Shown here piece after piece: positions 1 to 10,200 of a DNA stretch of 64,000 bases; the stretch's first letter is position 1; each line of letters starts with the position of its first letter. The DNA lies in NCBI GenBank assembly GCA_947095585.1, contig OX352761.1:38093260-38157259 (forward strand), read 5' to 3'. Source of the DNA: Nephrocerus scutellatus (Eukaryota; Arthropoda; Insecta; Diptera; Pipunculidae). The notes below the pieces were generated by a model. The model searched no databases. It saw nothing but the letters and a program-made list of their open reading frames with translations, and was not told the origin of the DNA. Position numbers and translations under genes: made by a program.

Positions 1-263
1 GCGAGACCAACAATTCTTCCACTATTCAAGCAGAGAAAATATTTCCTTCTTAAGTGTTCGCACCTTTCGTACCACTCACTCTTTCTTGAGCTAACGAGAG
101 TTAATTCTGCAGGCGCGACAGTGGTGCTCTTCGATCGTTGACCCAAGGTAAGGTAGTTTTACAGAATGATAATTTAACCATTTTACGGCTTTTAAGTACA
201 TTTAAATTTAAAATTTGAAAGTAACTAGATAAAGAATTAAGTTTTAATTTTGGCTCGATGACA
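1..263 (-). repeat. 3' LTR of the BEL/Pao element (partial)
   Basis: Bases 1-263 match 6014-6276 with two substitutions. The inner terminus at 263 reads TGTCATCGAG on the minus strand, giving the TG start expected of an LTR. The rest of the LTR lies to the left of the window. The bases just inside (264-285) are only weakly purine-rich on the minus strand, so the polypurine tract is poorly defined. Confidence 0.9.
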
Positions 264-1932
264 CTCCGGGAGCCGTCTGAACTGGTGAAGACTCAACATC
301 GAGAACAGCGAGCCTTCCTACTGAACGCCTTGTCTTTAAAGCACCGTCATGCAAACGCACATCAGCCGTGCGAATCACTCCGTCTGGGCCTGGATAGACT
401 TTGTCGATACGACCCATTCGCCATGCTGCGCGAATTTCATTTGGTTCGACGAGAATTACTAATTTGCCGATTTCAACTGGTTTAGAAATTTGGTGCCACT
501 TGGATCTTCTCAGTATCTCTGGAAGGTATTCTCTATACCATCGTTTTGTGAACTCGGCCATCAGATGTTGAGAGCGTCGACAGTAGAGCTTGCTAAATGC
601 GTCGTTATCAGAGAATACTCCGGGAGCCGTGACATCTTTATCATCCTCGCCAAAAAGAATGGAATTTGGAGTGAGTGGCTTAGGATCCTCGGGGTCGACA
701 GGAATATGCGTGAGAGGACGCCTGTTGATTTGTCCTTGAGCTTCAAGAAGTGCGTTACGGAGAACATCCTCGCGGGGAATAATGCCGCGTAAAATAAATT
801 CAACTGCAACCTTGATTGACTGAATAAGTCTTTCCCAAGCACCACCCATCCACGGTGAGTAGGCCGGGATGAAATACCATCTGATCGCTTCGTATTTCGC
901 AGCGTGTTCGCTAAGCGTTGCTTCCATTTCTCTAATATCCTTTTCTAGAATATTTTTGGTTCCAACGAAGTTTAGGCCATTGTCACTGTATAGAAAACGC
1001 GTGACTACTCGGTTGATGACGAAACGTCTAAGCGCCATGCTACACTGGTCCAAACTAAGATCGTTGAGAAGTTCGATTTGAACCGCTCTGAACGTAAGGC
1101 ATGTAAAAATCATGCCATATCTCTTTACCGTTCCTCTGCCGAATTTGACAAGAAAGGGTCCGAAACAGTCCACGCCCACATGTGTGAAAGGTCTTTGGTT
1201 AAAAGACACGCGCGCTGTAGGAAGCTGCCCCATTAATGGCATGACTGGCTTAGCTCTTAAGATTTTGCACATACAACATCTCGATTTAATTCTCTGGACT
1301 ACGGCTCGAATGCTTATAATCCATGCACGCTCCCGAATATCAGAGATCACCAAAGCTGTGCCCAAATGTAAGTTTTGTTCGTGGTGATGCTGTACGAAAA
1401 CGTCGACTAGTGGATGATTCTTTGGCAGAATAGCGGGATTGCGAGAGGCATAAATCGCCAAAGCCTTTTGAGCCCTTGATCCCAGACGAATTGTTCCTTC
1501 TTTATCTCGGAAAGGAGAAAGACTAATGATAGAACTCGAACTGTCTACTACGTTTTTTGCAGTCAACGATTTTATCTCGTTCGGAAAAGCATCTTGTTGA
1601 ATATTTCTGAACAGCCAGTCTTCAGCACGATTGAACTCGTTGGGAGTAATAAAAGCTTCTTTATCGGAAAGTCTCTTGCGGCAAACGTCTTTCAGGCGGA
1701 GAAGGAAGGCGATGACCCTGACAGAAGAACTCCATCTTGCCTTAAACCTTTCTGATAAATCGTCGTAAACGGAGTATGAAATGTACTGATTGTAATGAAG
1801 CAAAAGGAAAAGTTCATCATCTTCTGGCATAGCTTCAGGTTCTGAGACTTTGTGCGATGTGATTGGCCAGTCTTCCCTTTGCTTTTTAAGAAAAGCAGTC
1901 CCCTTAAACCATATCGAATTAGAATCTCCCAT
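244..1932 (-). pseudogene. BEL/Pao pol: integrase and DUF5641-like C-terminal domain
   Basis: This 562-residue open stretch carries the integrase of the BEL/Pao element. A zinc-binding region sits at about residues 181-222 (a cluster of histidines, then CCMC). The catalytic core has Asp255 (VGVDCFGP), Asp317 (SDNG) and Glu367 (GGAWER), the D,D,E triad. Residues about 460-545 resemble the DUF5641 domain that follows integrase in this superfamily. The stretch is the 3' part of pol, not a separate gene: the same frame continues upstream past an in-frame TAA at 2017-2019 into RNase H. The reading frame ends inside the 3' LTR. The triad is intact here, so any loss of function comes from the upstream breaks. 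Confidence 0.9.
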
Positions 1933-2016
1933 ATACGAGTCGCTCCACCTAGTTGCATCATCGGCAACATTGTCGGCTGACTTGATATAGTACCATTGAC
2001 GAGAAGTAGAGGAATC

Positions 2017-2313
2017 TTAAATTTCTCCAACTCTTGATGCCACAAACGACGGGAATTTGTACTTGGTGGACCCTATCCAAGAGAGCACAGTTTTCGAGTC
2101 CGAAAGGAAGATCGTCTTGTGTATCGGCAAAGTATGCGACTGCTTGATCGTCGTTGCTAATCGGACACCAAGCACTGCCGCTTGCAGCTCTAAACGAGGG
2201 ACCGATAATTTTTTGACTGGGGCAACCTTTGCTTTTGCCATGACCAGACAACACTGCCCGCCTTCTTCCTTTTGAAAACTAAAGAAAGCTACTGCGGCAA
2301 AAGCCTTTTCCAA
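2017..2313 (-). pseudogene. BEL/Pao pol: RNase H region
   Basis: This 98-residue stretch contains the RNase H core of the BEL element, with an SVPRLELQAA segment (catalytic Glu) followed by LSDSKTVLSW (catalytic Asp). It lies between reverse transcriptase and integrase as expected. It is in the same frame as the integrase, from which it is separated by a TAA at 2017-2019 that interrupts an otherwise continuous linker typical of the family. At its 5' side the frame differs from the reverse transcriptase by one base, with the switch near 2320-2345. Confidence 0.82.
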
Positions 2314-2317
2314 AGCG

Positions 2318-3439
2318 TCAGTAAAAATGACAAGGCTTACCTCTGGAATCGATGAAGTCCATAGGTATCTCTATTTTTTCAATGTTTTTTAACTCCATGC
2401 TGAAAGTGGTCCATTGAGTCTTCAATTCGTTGGAAAGCGCTTCATCCCAGTCGTACACTTCTCGCCATATCTCTTGCAACAAGATACGTCCACGGATAAC
2501 GAAATGAGAAATCAAACCAAGTGGATCGAAAATTCTCATAATAGCTCTGAGAATTTTCCTCTTTGAAATCGTAGCATCTGCATACGTTAACTGATCAAAG
2601 ACATCATCGACTGAAAGTTTGTAAAATAATTTGTCACGCGTTGGGTGCCAATACATGCCCAGAATTTTAGAGGTGACCCCGGCGCATTCGTTCGGATTCG
2701 CACTAACCAGCCTTGGATTTGCGTGACTTGCAGGTATTTGCGACAGCATCTCGTGACAGTTCGACTGCACCCCAACCAACTCGAAACTCATTGATTTGCA
2801 GATACCAATAGCTGATTTAGTTACATCAACAGCTGCTTTTACAGTGTCATGACTGTTGAAAAAATCGTCGACATATGTTCGCTTTGTTAGTCCATCAACC
2901 GCCTCCGGAAAATCGTCTCGAAAAAGGTTGGCGTGATGGTTTTTAACAAACTGAGAACACGACGGAGATGATCTTGGCCCAAACATCATCACTTCCATTA
3001 TGTAAACTGAAGGTTCTCTAGAACAATCACCGTCTCTCCACAAAATACGTTGACATTGCTGATCTGCTTCTATCACCCTGATTTGGTGGAACATTTCTTT
3101 TACGTCGGCGTTAACGGCTACTTTTCTTTCTCGAAACTTGAAGAGACCTGCGTGTAAAGGCACTAGATTGTCTGGGCCTTTAAGCAAATAGGTGTTAAGC
3201 GACACCCCGTTGACCTTGGCTGCCACATCTGCAACCAACCTGGGCTTCGGCGGCCATTTATTTCGATTCTGAACGATAAATATTGGAGCATACCAAATAC
3301 GCTTCCACGGCTGTTCTAACTCTTCTTTCTTCTTCAGATACGACTCTAGCATAGCCCTTCGACAATAGTGCAGCCATCTGACTATTCGTCCACTCCAGCA
3401 TGTCCAGTTTCTTATGTAGCGACTTTTCCAAGCCCACAA
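2318..3439 (-). pseudogene. BEL/Pao pol: reverse transcriptase
   Basis: This stretch encodes most of the reverse transcriptase. From about residue 43 it reads as a clear BEL/Pao RT: LEQPWKRIWYAPIF, the motif-A segment VNADVKEMFHQI (Asp112), FGPRSSPSCSQF, and the catalytic YVDD at residues 189-192. Downstream sequence matches the connection region (Peptidase_A17-type polyprotein family). The first 40 or so residues are not family-like. The true upstream sequence is in the other frame, in the 3258-3545 stretch, and the switch falls in a GAAGAAGAAAGAAG-like tract near 3322-3337, which suggests a small indel. Confidence 0.9.
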
Positions 3440-3965
3440 GGCGCTTCAATGCCATAGAATAACTGTCTGGCAATTTAACCTCATCAGAAACCCAAAGCAG
3501 GCCTATTTCATAGCGACTGTCCACCAGTTTTAAGGTTCGTTCCATAATATCTGTAGCTCGTCGATCTTCTTTGCTAACGAAATCGCCTTTCGGTGGTTTA
3601 ACCCCAAATTCCCCTGTAGTAAAATGGCGCTTAACAAGCTCGTGCAGATCATCTTAACGCTTAATAGCATCGTGGAACATAAAGGTCATGGTTGCCTTAT
3701 GTGCTTGATAGGCGCTGGATACACTCAATGACGGCGATGCCTTGCCGTAGACAATCCAGCCGAGCAAGGTTTTAATCGCGCATGGATCTTCATCACTACC
3801 ATGCCGTTCCTTGGTGCCTAATAGGTATTTGGCCTGGTCTAGACCGATTAAGATTTTAGGCTTTGCATTCACCTGGTCTAACAATGGGAGACCACGAAGA
3901 TGCGGGTAGAAACTCTTCAACTTGGCTACGTCGACAGACTGACTGGGCAGCTCTAGACCTTTCAC
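3258..3965 (-). pseudogene. BEL/Pao pol: protease-RT linker, two open stretches split by a stop
   Basis: Stretches 3654-3965 (103 aa, with the family-like ILIGLDQAKYLL and LLGWIVYGK segments) and 3258-3545 are in the same frame and are joined by coding sequence interrupted only by a TAA at 3654-3656. Together they form the region between protease and reverse transcriptase of BEL/Pao pol. The same frame also continues upstream into the gag-protease stretch through a TGA at 4023-4025. The downstream end runs out of frame near 3330. Confidence 0.85.
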
Positions 3966-4022
3966 TGTGTAAACGTTTTTGAGCAGGTGTCGATGTTGCT
4001 TCTTTGAAGTGGAAATCGTTAA

Positions 4023-5273
4023 TCAAGTTCGCACTGAGTCTTCCTGCCGTGACACTCCTTTAGTCCACTGCAAAGTAAGCTTCTCTGGTATTCCTTCTAA
4101 GCCAAGCTCGTTGAAGATATCTTTCTCTACCATTGTAAGCGAAGAGCCATCGTCCAGAAAGGCATACGTGTCCACAAATTTTTTGTCTGACCCATGAATT
4201 CGTATCGGACCTACTTTGAAAAGTACCGGCGCTTTCTGGTGAACATGTGAAGAATTAAATTTCGGTTGCGGTATGTACGCAGCTGCATTGGCATTCAACT
4301 CCTCTTTGATCACCGATTGATGAAGAAGTGGGTGGTGACGACTAGAGCAACCATTCGTCTTGCAAGTATACTTCCTGGAACATGCCCGCCAATCGTGCTT
4401 TGAAGGATCCAAACAGGAAAAACACAATTTCGTGTCCCTAGCAAACTGCAACCTTTGAGCTGGAGAAAGGCCTTTAAACTCAAAACATTGATATAAAGGA
4501 TGTTGCTTTCTGTTACACTTAATACAGACTGCTGAACTGTCAGAAACACTTATCGGCTGATGAGTGTGCACCCGTTGAAAACTTCTCTGTGAACCATGAC
4601 TCCTTTGTAAAAATGTTTCAGAAGGCTTTAAAAGCTCTGGTGGTAAATCAACGACACTCGCGGAGAAAAAATCTGCGAACTCTTTTAAAGAAACTAGTTC
4701 GATCGAATTTTGTTTACGACGCCAATCCTGATACAGTCCCGCTCCCAGTTTGCAGGCAAGATCGGTTAATACATAGCCGTTGTACAAATCTTGATCACAA
4801 CTCATAGACTTTAAATCTGCGACAAACCCATTGACCTTTACGGCCCATAGTTGCAGATTCGGATCGCATCTAGATTTTAATACCGGAAGCCTTAACAAAT
4901 CTGCAGTCAATCCATGCACTAGAACGTCTGAACGACCAAAAACAGTTCGAAGTGAACTCATTATAGCTGTATCATCTGAAGAATACTTGAGACGGTCACT
5001 TACTAACTGGTAAGCTTCCCCTTTCAGAGCCTTTCTTAAACGTGCAACGTTTTCTTTTCCAGTGAATCTTCCTTCCATAGTCGTGGATTTAAACACCTCT
5101 TCAAAATAAGGCCACTCGCGCTTATTTTCTCCGGAGAAACTGGGTAATTCCTGAATGTTTCGCCGATTAAGCGAAACCAGTAGACTCTCCATGTCAGCTT
5201 GGTGAAAAGTTGAAGTAAAACCTTGTCCACAATCCTCCTTGCGAATGGGTGTGGATTGGCTTTGGTGGTTCAC
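4023..5273 (-). pseudogene. BEL/Pao gag with zinc knuckles and aspartic protease
   Basis: This 416-residue stretch begins with a DUF1759-like gag domain (about residues 45-190). Cysteine/histidine-rich segments follow (CIKCNRKQHPLYQC, CFSC...HDWRAC, CKTNGC...HHPLLH), as expected for nucleic-acid-binding knuckles. The protease domain (DUF1758-like) has the catalytic AFLDDGSS segment, with DDG replacing the usual DTG as is common in BEL/Pao. It terminates at a TGA (4023-4025) within the protease, and the same frame continues into pol. Upstream it is in frame with the PHD-finger leader past a TAA at 5301-5303, so the leader, gag and pol were probably one polyprotein. Confidence 0.9.
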
Positions 5274-5300
5274 AGTTTCTAAAAGGTTCTGATGATTCTC

Positions 5301-5855
5301 TTAAATTTTGCGAATCATTTCTAACCTCTGATTAGAACCAACAGCAAATGATTTCCCCTTAGAGACAACACCAGAAGAAGTTGACGGAAAATTGTTTTCA
5401 AACATCTTGGACAATTTATCCTTCGTTTCTTTTAATTCTAAACGTACTGCATTTAATTCCACATCTTTTTGAGCAACTGCAGCTTGAGCAACAGCAGCAG
5501 CTTCAATGACTAAATCGAAAGACGCATTCACTTCCTCCTCTTGAGACTTTTGTGCTGCAGCAGAAAGTTTTTCTTTCCTTAAATCGGATTCTTCTTTAGA
5601 GTCGGCTTTTTCGCAAAACCACGGATCAGCAGTGCTGAATAAATCTGGGTTGAAATCGGCGCAGTCATAATGCCACCAGCGACTGCACTTCTCGCATTGC
5701 ACCATGTGGTCGTCGTCAGCCATTTTACAATTTTTGGCCGTGCAAGAAAAATTTCTTTCTTCCATCTTCTCAAGTTTCGCCAGAAAAAAATAAAATAATT
5801 TCGAATCGAAAGAAATAAAATAATGTCGTTGCCTGATTTTCTGCGTTGAGCCCAA
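5301..5855 (-). pseudogene. BEL/Pao N-terminal leader with PHD-type zinc finger
   Basis: The stretch encodes a Cys/His pattern of PHD type: CTAKNC, CEKC, HYDC and a final WFC. It is followed by an acidic, Ala/Gln-rich probable coiled coil (about residues 100-160). The start at 5855 is only the first in-frame ATG; a start at the internal methionine near 5765, just before the finger, is more plausible because the first 30 residues are low complexity. It is in the same frame as gag, separated by a TAA at 5301-5303. PHD fingers at the N-terminus of BEL/Pao polyproteins are known. A role in chromatin targeting would be inference. Confidence 0.78.
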
Positions 5856-6013
5856 GGTGCTCCGAAAATAAATATCCGCTCTGAGATTAATAAAAATGGG
5901 ATTTTATTTCCTAAAGAATAGAAATTAAAATAAGTTGAAATTCAGAATTAATTATTACAATGCTAACTTTCGGTGCAACACCTCCTCGGACCAACGATCA
6001 AACAGCAGACTGT

Positions 6014-6276
6014 GCGAGACCAACAATTCTTCCACTATTCAAGCAGAGAAAATATTTCCTTCTTAAGTGTTCGCACCTTTCGTACCACTCACTCTTTCTT
6101 GAGCTAACGAGAGTTAATTCTGCAGGCGCGACAGTGGTGCTCTTCGATCGTTGACCCAAGGTAAGGTAGTTTTACAGAAAGATAATTTAACAATTTTACG
6201 GCTTTTAAGTACATTTAAATTTAAAATTTGAAAGTAACTAGATAAAGAATTAAGTTTTAATTTTGGCTCGATGACA
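6014..6276 (-). repeat. 5' LTR of the BEL/Pao element (the part alignable to the 3' copy)
   Basis: The stretch aligns base for base with 1-263. The LTR itself extends leftwards by an unknown amount, because the matching part of the other copy is outside the window. The inner boundary and primer-binding site could therefore not be fixed; nothing between 5856 and 6013 gave a convincing tRNA-complementary match. Confidence 0.88.
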
Positions 6277-6825
6277 CCTTTTATTTGTTACCAATTAACC
6301 CCCTAACATCCATCAAACCAATTAGAAAAATTCAGTTTTCCTAAAATAACTCAAAAATTTGGAACCCCCTCTCAACTAAAGGGGGCGTCTCAACCAAACA
6401 AGATTGCGGTCTGAGGTCTGCTCAATATGGGTTTTAAGTGTCCGAAAGCCGTAACCAAGTAAAACCTATAATGCACTTTGCTATATAACACATGTTTGTG
6501 TATGGGAAAAACTCAATCATATGATATTTCACTCAAATATATGAAAAACCACATAAACCAGGTACAACTTGATCAAACTTCCGTTTTAGCTGGCTGTACG
6601 CCCATAAAAAAAGTATGGCCGTATAGAAGTAATGATCACCTTTCATTTCATACCAATATTTGGGCCCGCCCACTTTTGAACACGCCCCCTGATGAACTTT
6701 AATGTGAAAGTAATTTTTTGGCTCTAACTCTATCGAGGGGGGTTGGATTGGACCAAATTTTTTATAGGAAGGTTGAATTTTTTCCCAGTCATCAAACCGG
6801 AATCGCCTTTATGATTTTCTTATAC

Positions 6826-7123
6826 CATTTAAGAAATTTATGTCGTGTTTTTTTTTGTTTTAGCAATCTGCGTTCGATTGTAGATTTTTTCTCGAAAAAA
6901 CGAACACGAAAGCCGAGAATCTTTTGTTTACATTGTTTTGTTGCATGTGTTGTTGTTTTAGTTAATGTGAAGAGGGGTAAATCTCCCAAAATAACAAGAT
7001 CTGTTTGAGGGGAAATCCAATCTACCGTAGATTGGTTTCTTGGAATAAACGAACAACTTGACAGCCAAAAAAACAATCTACGGCATATTTTTTTTAAAAC
7101 AAAACACGACATTATACTATTTA
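6826..7123. repeat. Diverged inverted repeat, possible MITE
   Basis: The left end (around 6839-6865, ATGTCGTGTTTT then a T-run and GTTTTA) is repeated in inverted orientation at 7085-7113 (TAAAACAAAACACGACAT). Similarity continues inwards to GTAGATT-containing segments on both sides. A palindrome (CCAATCTAC, one base, GTAGATTGG) lies inside at 7017-7035. The arms are imperfect and no clear target duplication was found, so the element assignment is tentative. Confidence 0.4.
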
Positions 7124-7176
7124 AAGTCAAATATGTCTTTTGTCATCGAATCGGGAATTCATCCCATGATCACCAT

Positions 7177-7194
7177 ACACCATAGTTATGGTGT
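7177..7194. other. Short perfect palindrome upstream of sec8
   Basis: ACACCATA and TATGGTGT form perfect 8-base arms around a GT spacer, 88 bases before the sec8 ATG. It could be a dimeric factor site or leader hairpin, or chance. Confidence 0.3.
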
Positions 7195-7281
7195 CAAAAA
7201 TTTTCATACTGACATTTAAATTTATTAGTTCGTCATTTGTAAACATTAATTTCCTCTATCAACCTTATAAAACAATGGAAA

Positions 7282-10200
7282 ATGGCTGCATCACCACCAA
7301 CAAAACCACCGCGTGGAATTAAGTACGGCAAGGATGAGGTAATACCAAGAATGATTTTATATGTGATAAAAAGTAAGACTAATTTGGCTCAATTTAAAAT
7401 TGAGAAAAATTATGTAGTGAAATTATTTGCAGCTAGTGTAACAATTTCTTGATAAGTGGTAGATTGGTAGATTTCAGAAGCTGCAAAGCTCTTATCGTGT
7501 AGTCACTGCGTTGGAAAATTTGTTTTACCTTTTTACTTTTTGGTCCTAAACTACAAATACATAGTTTTGAAAAAGTTTTATGGAACTTAAATACAGATTG
7601 AATTTTGGATACCATTAATCCATTAGAACAGCACCATACATTATAATATACTTTTTTTTTGTCCGCCTGATTTTTTTATTAATTGCAGCCTGGATGTGGA
7701 TTTCTAGTCAATGTCATTAAATCACTTGGTTTCAGTGAAACGAATGAGGAGCGCCAAAAAGAAAAACAAAAAATTGAAAAAGAATTTAAGAAATCGGATT
7801 TGCGGCTTAATGAATTGGTTTCAAAACATGACAAGGACCTAACAAAAGTACTGCCTTTATTTAGCCAAGTTTCTAATGAAGTTACTGCGAGCCGAGAGAA
7901 AATTCACTCTGTTAAAGAAAAGTTGATTGCTTGTAAGCAACTATTGCAATGTCGTCGGGAAGAACTAAAGAAACTTTGGACAGACGCCGTCCAACACAAA
8001 TATATTTTGGAAATGCTGGAGCAAATGTGTGTAACAAAAATGTGTAACAAAAATTAAAAAATGTTTAATAAAAATGTTCATTTAACAGAAATGGTTTGCG
8101 CAGAGTAACTCAAGATGTAATAACTTTCACGTCTAAGCGACAATACTTGCACGCAAGCACAGCGTTAACAGATGCTTTAGCACTCTGCGACGGTCCCCTT
8201 AAGGATGTCGAAGGTCTTGCCGATTTACGAAATGATTTATATTCTCGAAAAAATCAACTATATAATAAGTTACATGATGAGCTTGTTCGCCAGTTGTATC
8301 GGAATTCTTGCAGTGAAGTATTGACAAGTTTCCAGAGACATAATTCAAACAGAAATGACTCAAACTTTACCCGAAATTTCGCAAGAAAATCCACAGATCG
8401 AATCGAGGCAAATGCACGAGTAAAAAAGTCACTAATTGAAATGGCACAAGGATTTGATCTGGTAAAGTCCGAGGTAATTGATGACTCAGATCTTATTGAT
8501 CCTGAATTGTCCATGACATATTTCATTTCGATTATTGTTGAATGCTTCGGAATGTTGGGTAAAGTTCCTGAGTCTTTAGAAAATCTAAAAGTGCAAATTC
8601 AATCGGAGCTACTACAAGTTGTACATAACACGACGAACCAAATGATTGCTTTAAAAACGGTTCCAAAAGATAAGTACCCATTATTGGTATTGTTAGAAGT
8701 TATCTTTAAGCAATTTAAAGTTATTGCAAAAACACATTCACTCCTTTTAAAGAACTACCTTAGCGTTATACAGAAATATTCAGTCGTTTCGTCATCAACG
8801 TATGATTTAGCAGATTTTTGGGCACAAGCCCAATCTGTGGTATGTATTTTGTCACTCAAAAGAAAATTTTTATAAATAACAAAAAAAAATTATACAGCTA
8901 CAACTACTCCTGACAGATTATTTAGATATCCAGAACGCATCGGCCGACGAGTCGTCTCAATCAAACTTTAGCGAACCTGTTAGAAATTTCAATACTTATT
9001 TTTTGCGCAGAAAAATTCCAAGGTAAATAGTGGCAACTTTTTAAAATTCTCTATTAGCGCTTTTGATTGAAGGGTACAGTGATAGTTTGGTGTCCCATTT
9101 CTACAGCGTTCTATGGTTTTCGTCGAGAACGCTGTTGAAAGGGGACACCAAACCTTCACTGTACCCAGCAAATCGATAGCACTGTATATTAAATTCGCGT
9201 GCTCGTGTGTCGCTGGTTGGTGGAATCTTGTGATAAATTTCTAACCAAATTCCTAAAACCCGATTTTATTTAAACTTTGCACACGTGTGTATTTCCTAAA
9301 AAAAGAAAGCCCCAGGGTCGCTTACCCGATTTTCAAATTTTGTACACATGTGTATTTCCAATGAAATTTTTTTTTGTAAAAGTTTGGAAGTGATGGGGAT
9401 TCAGAGCCGAGTGCGCTCCCATATAAATTTTTTAAAAAATTAACCAGATTTTCTTCAAATTTTGCACACATGTGTATCTCCATTGGTAAACATTTGGAAG
9501 TTAGCTGGCTCCATGGCCGAATGGCACAGGGCAAATTTGACTTCATGCATTCAATAAAATAAATCAATGAACTTTTTTTTTGAATATCTTAATCGAATAT
9601 CTGTGCGTGGCAGCTCCCATATAAATTATAAGTCCAGATGGCTAAATACTTATTTTTTTTTAATATAATTTTCATGACAAAAGTATGCTTAGGTAATATA
9701 CTTCAAAAACAAAAAATCGGTTTGAATTCTCGACTTTTACCTATAACCTGCAATATTACCAATCTTACCAATATGTTATTTTAGCAACTGTGTTGCTGTT
9801 GCTGCAAGTTCATGTATGCTTTCGGTTCCAATTTTTTTTTAATAATTCTATTGTTTTATTTCTTCAACAGCAAAAAATCTCTTTTCAAATTCGATAAATC
9901 ATCACACATTACACATCAGTCAGCAGGATCTGTGAAAGGTCACAGAAGGAATCCCTCGGATATTTTAAACGATGATAATTTAATGAATACAATATCAGGG
10001 TTTACCGAAAATAAACGAGAAAAAATTTTAATATGTACGCCAGATAAATCCGTTATTACAAAAGTGTATTTGCCTTTAATGGTCTACATTCAGGAAATTG
10101 AAACAATAATGAATTGCAAACCAGGGTAACAAAATAATTTCCCAAAATGTATAAAATACAATTTCTAACAATTGTTTACTATTCAGCCATCCATGTAGTC

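Larger units (their letters stand above)
1..6276 (-). mobile_element. BEL/Pao LTR retrotransposon, degenerate copy, left end cut by window
   Basis: The two ends share a 263-base direct repeat (1-263 and 6014-6276) that differs at only two aligned positions, near 167 and 179. Between them, on the minus strand, lie in order a PHD-finger leader, gag with zinc knuckles, an aspartic protease with a DDG motif, a reverse transcriptase with YVDD, RNase H, and an integrase with a DUF5641-like C-terminus. That domain order and the DDG protease are typical of BEL/Pao. The element starts TGTCATCGAG on the minus strand at 6276. The outer end of the 3' LTR lies before the window, so the target duplication cannot be checked; the five bases to the right are CCTTT. 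Coding capacity is destroyed by stops at 5301, 4023, 3654 and 2017 and by frame changes near 3330 and 2330. Confidence 0.93.
6277..7281. other. Intergenic region between the BEL element and sec8
   Basis: No gene was recognised. The stretch holds short C/G runs near 6360-6390 that can pair as a hairpin, the diverged inverted repeat listed separately (6826-7123), and an 8-base-arm palindrome at 7177-7194 about 90 bases before the sec8 start codon. The sec8 promoter and 5' untranslated region must lie here or further left, but no TATA or initiator element could be assigned. Confidence 0.6.
9023..9870 (+). other. Largest sec8 intron (intron 4), repeat-bearing
   Basis: At 848 bases this intron is far longer than the seven neighbours of 57-65 bases. 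It is bounded by AG|GTAAAT and TTCAACAG|C. It contains a long hairpin (9072-9166), three diverged copies of a CACACRTGTG-centred motif (9259-9482), and otherwise AT-rich sequence. This suggests expansion by one or more small insertions. Confidence 0.85.

Noticed and set aside
258..5230. Plus-strand and out-of-frame ORFs opposite BEL gag-pol
   Set aside because: They are shadows of the minus-strand polyprotein. The minus-strand frames carry all catalytic motifs.
7683..8875. Two separate proteins starting at 7683 and 8096
   Set aside because: They are exons 2 and 3 of sec8. Splice consensus and conserved sequence join them across a 62-base intron.
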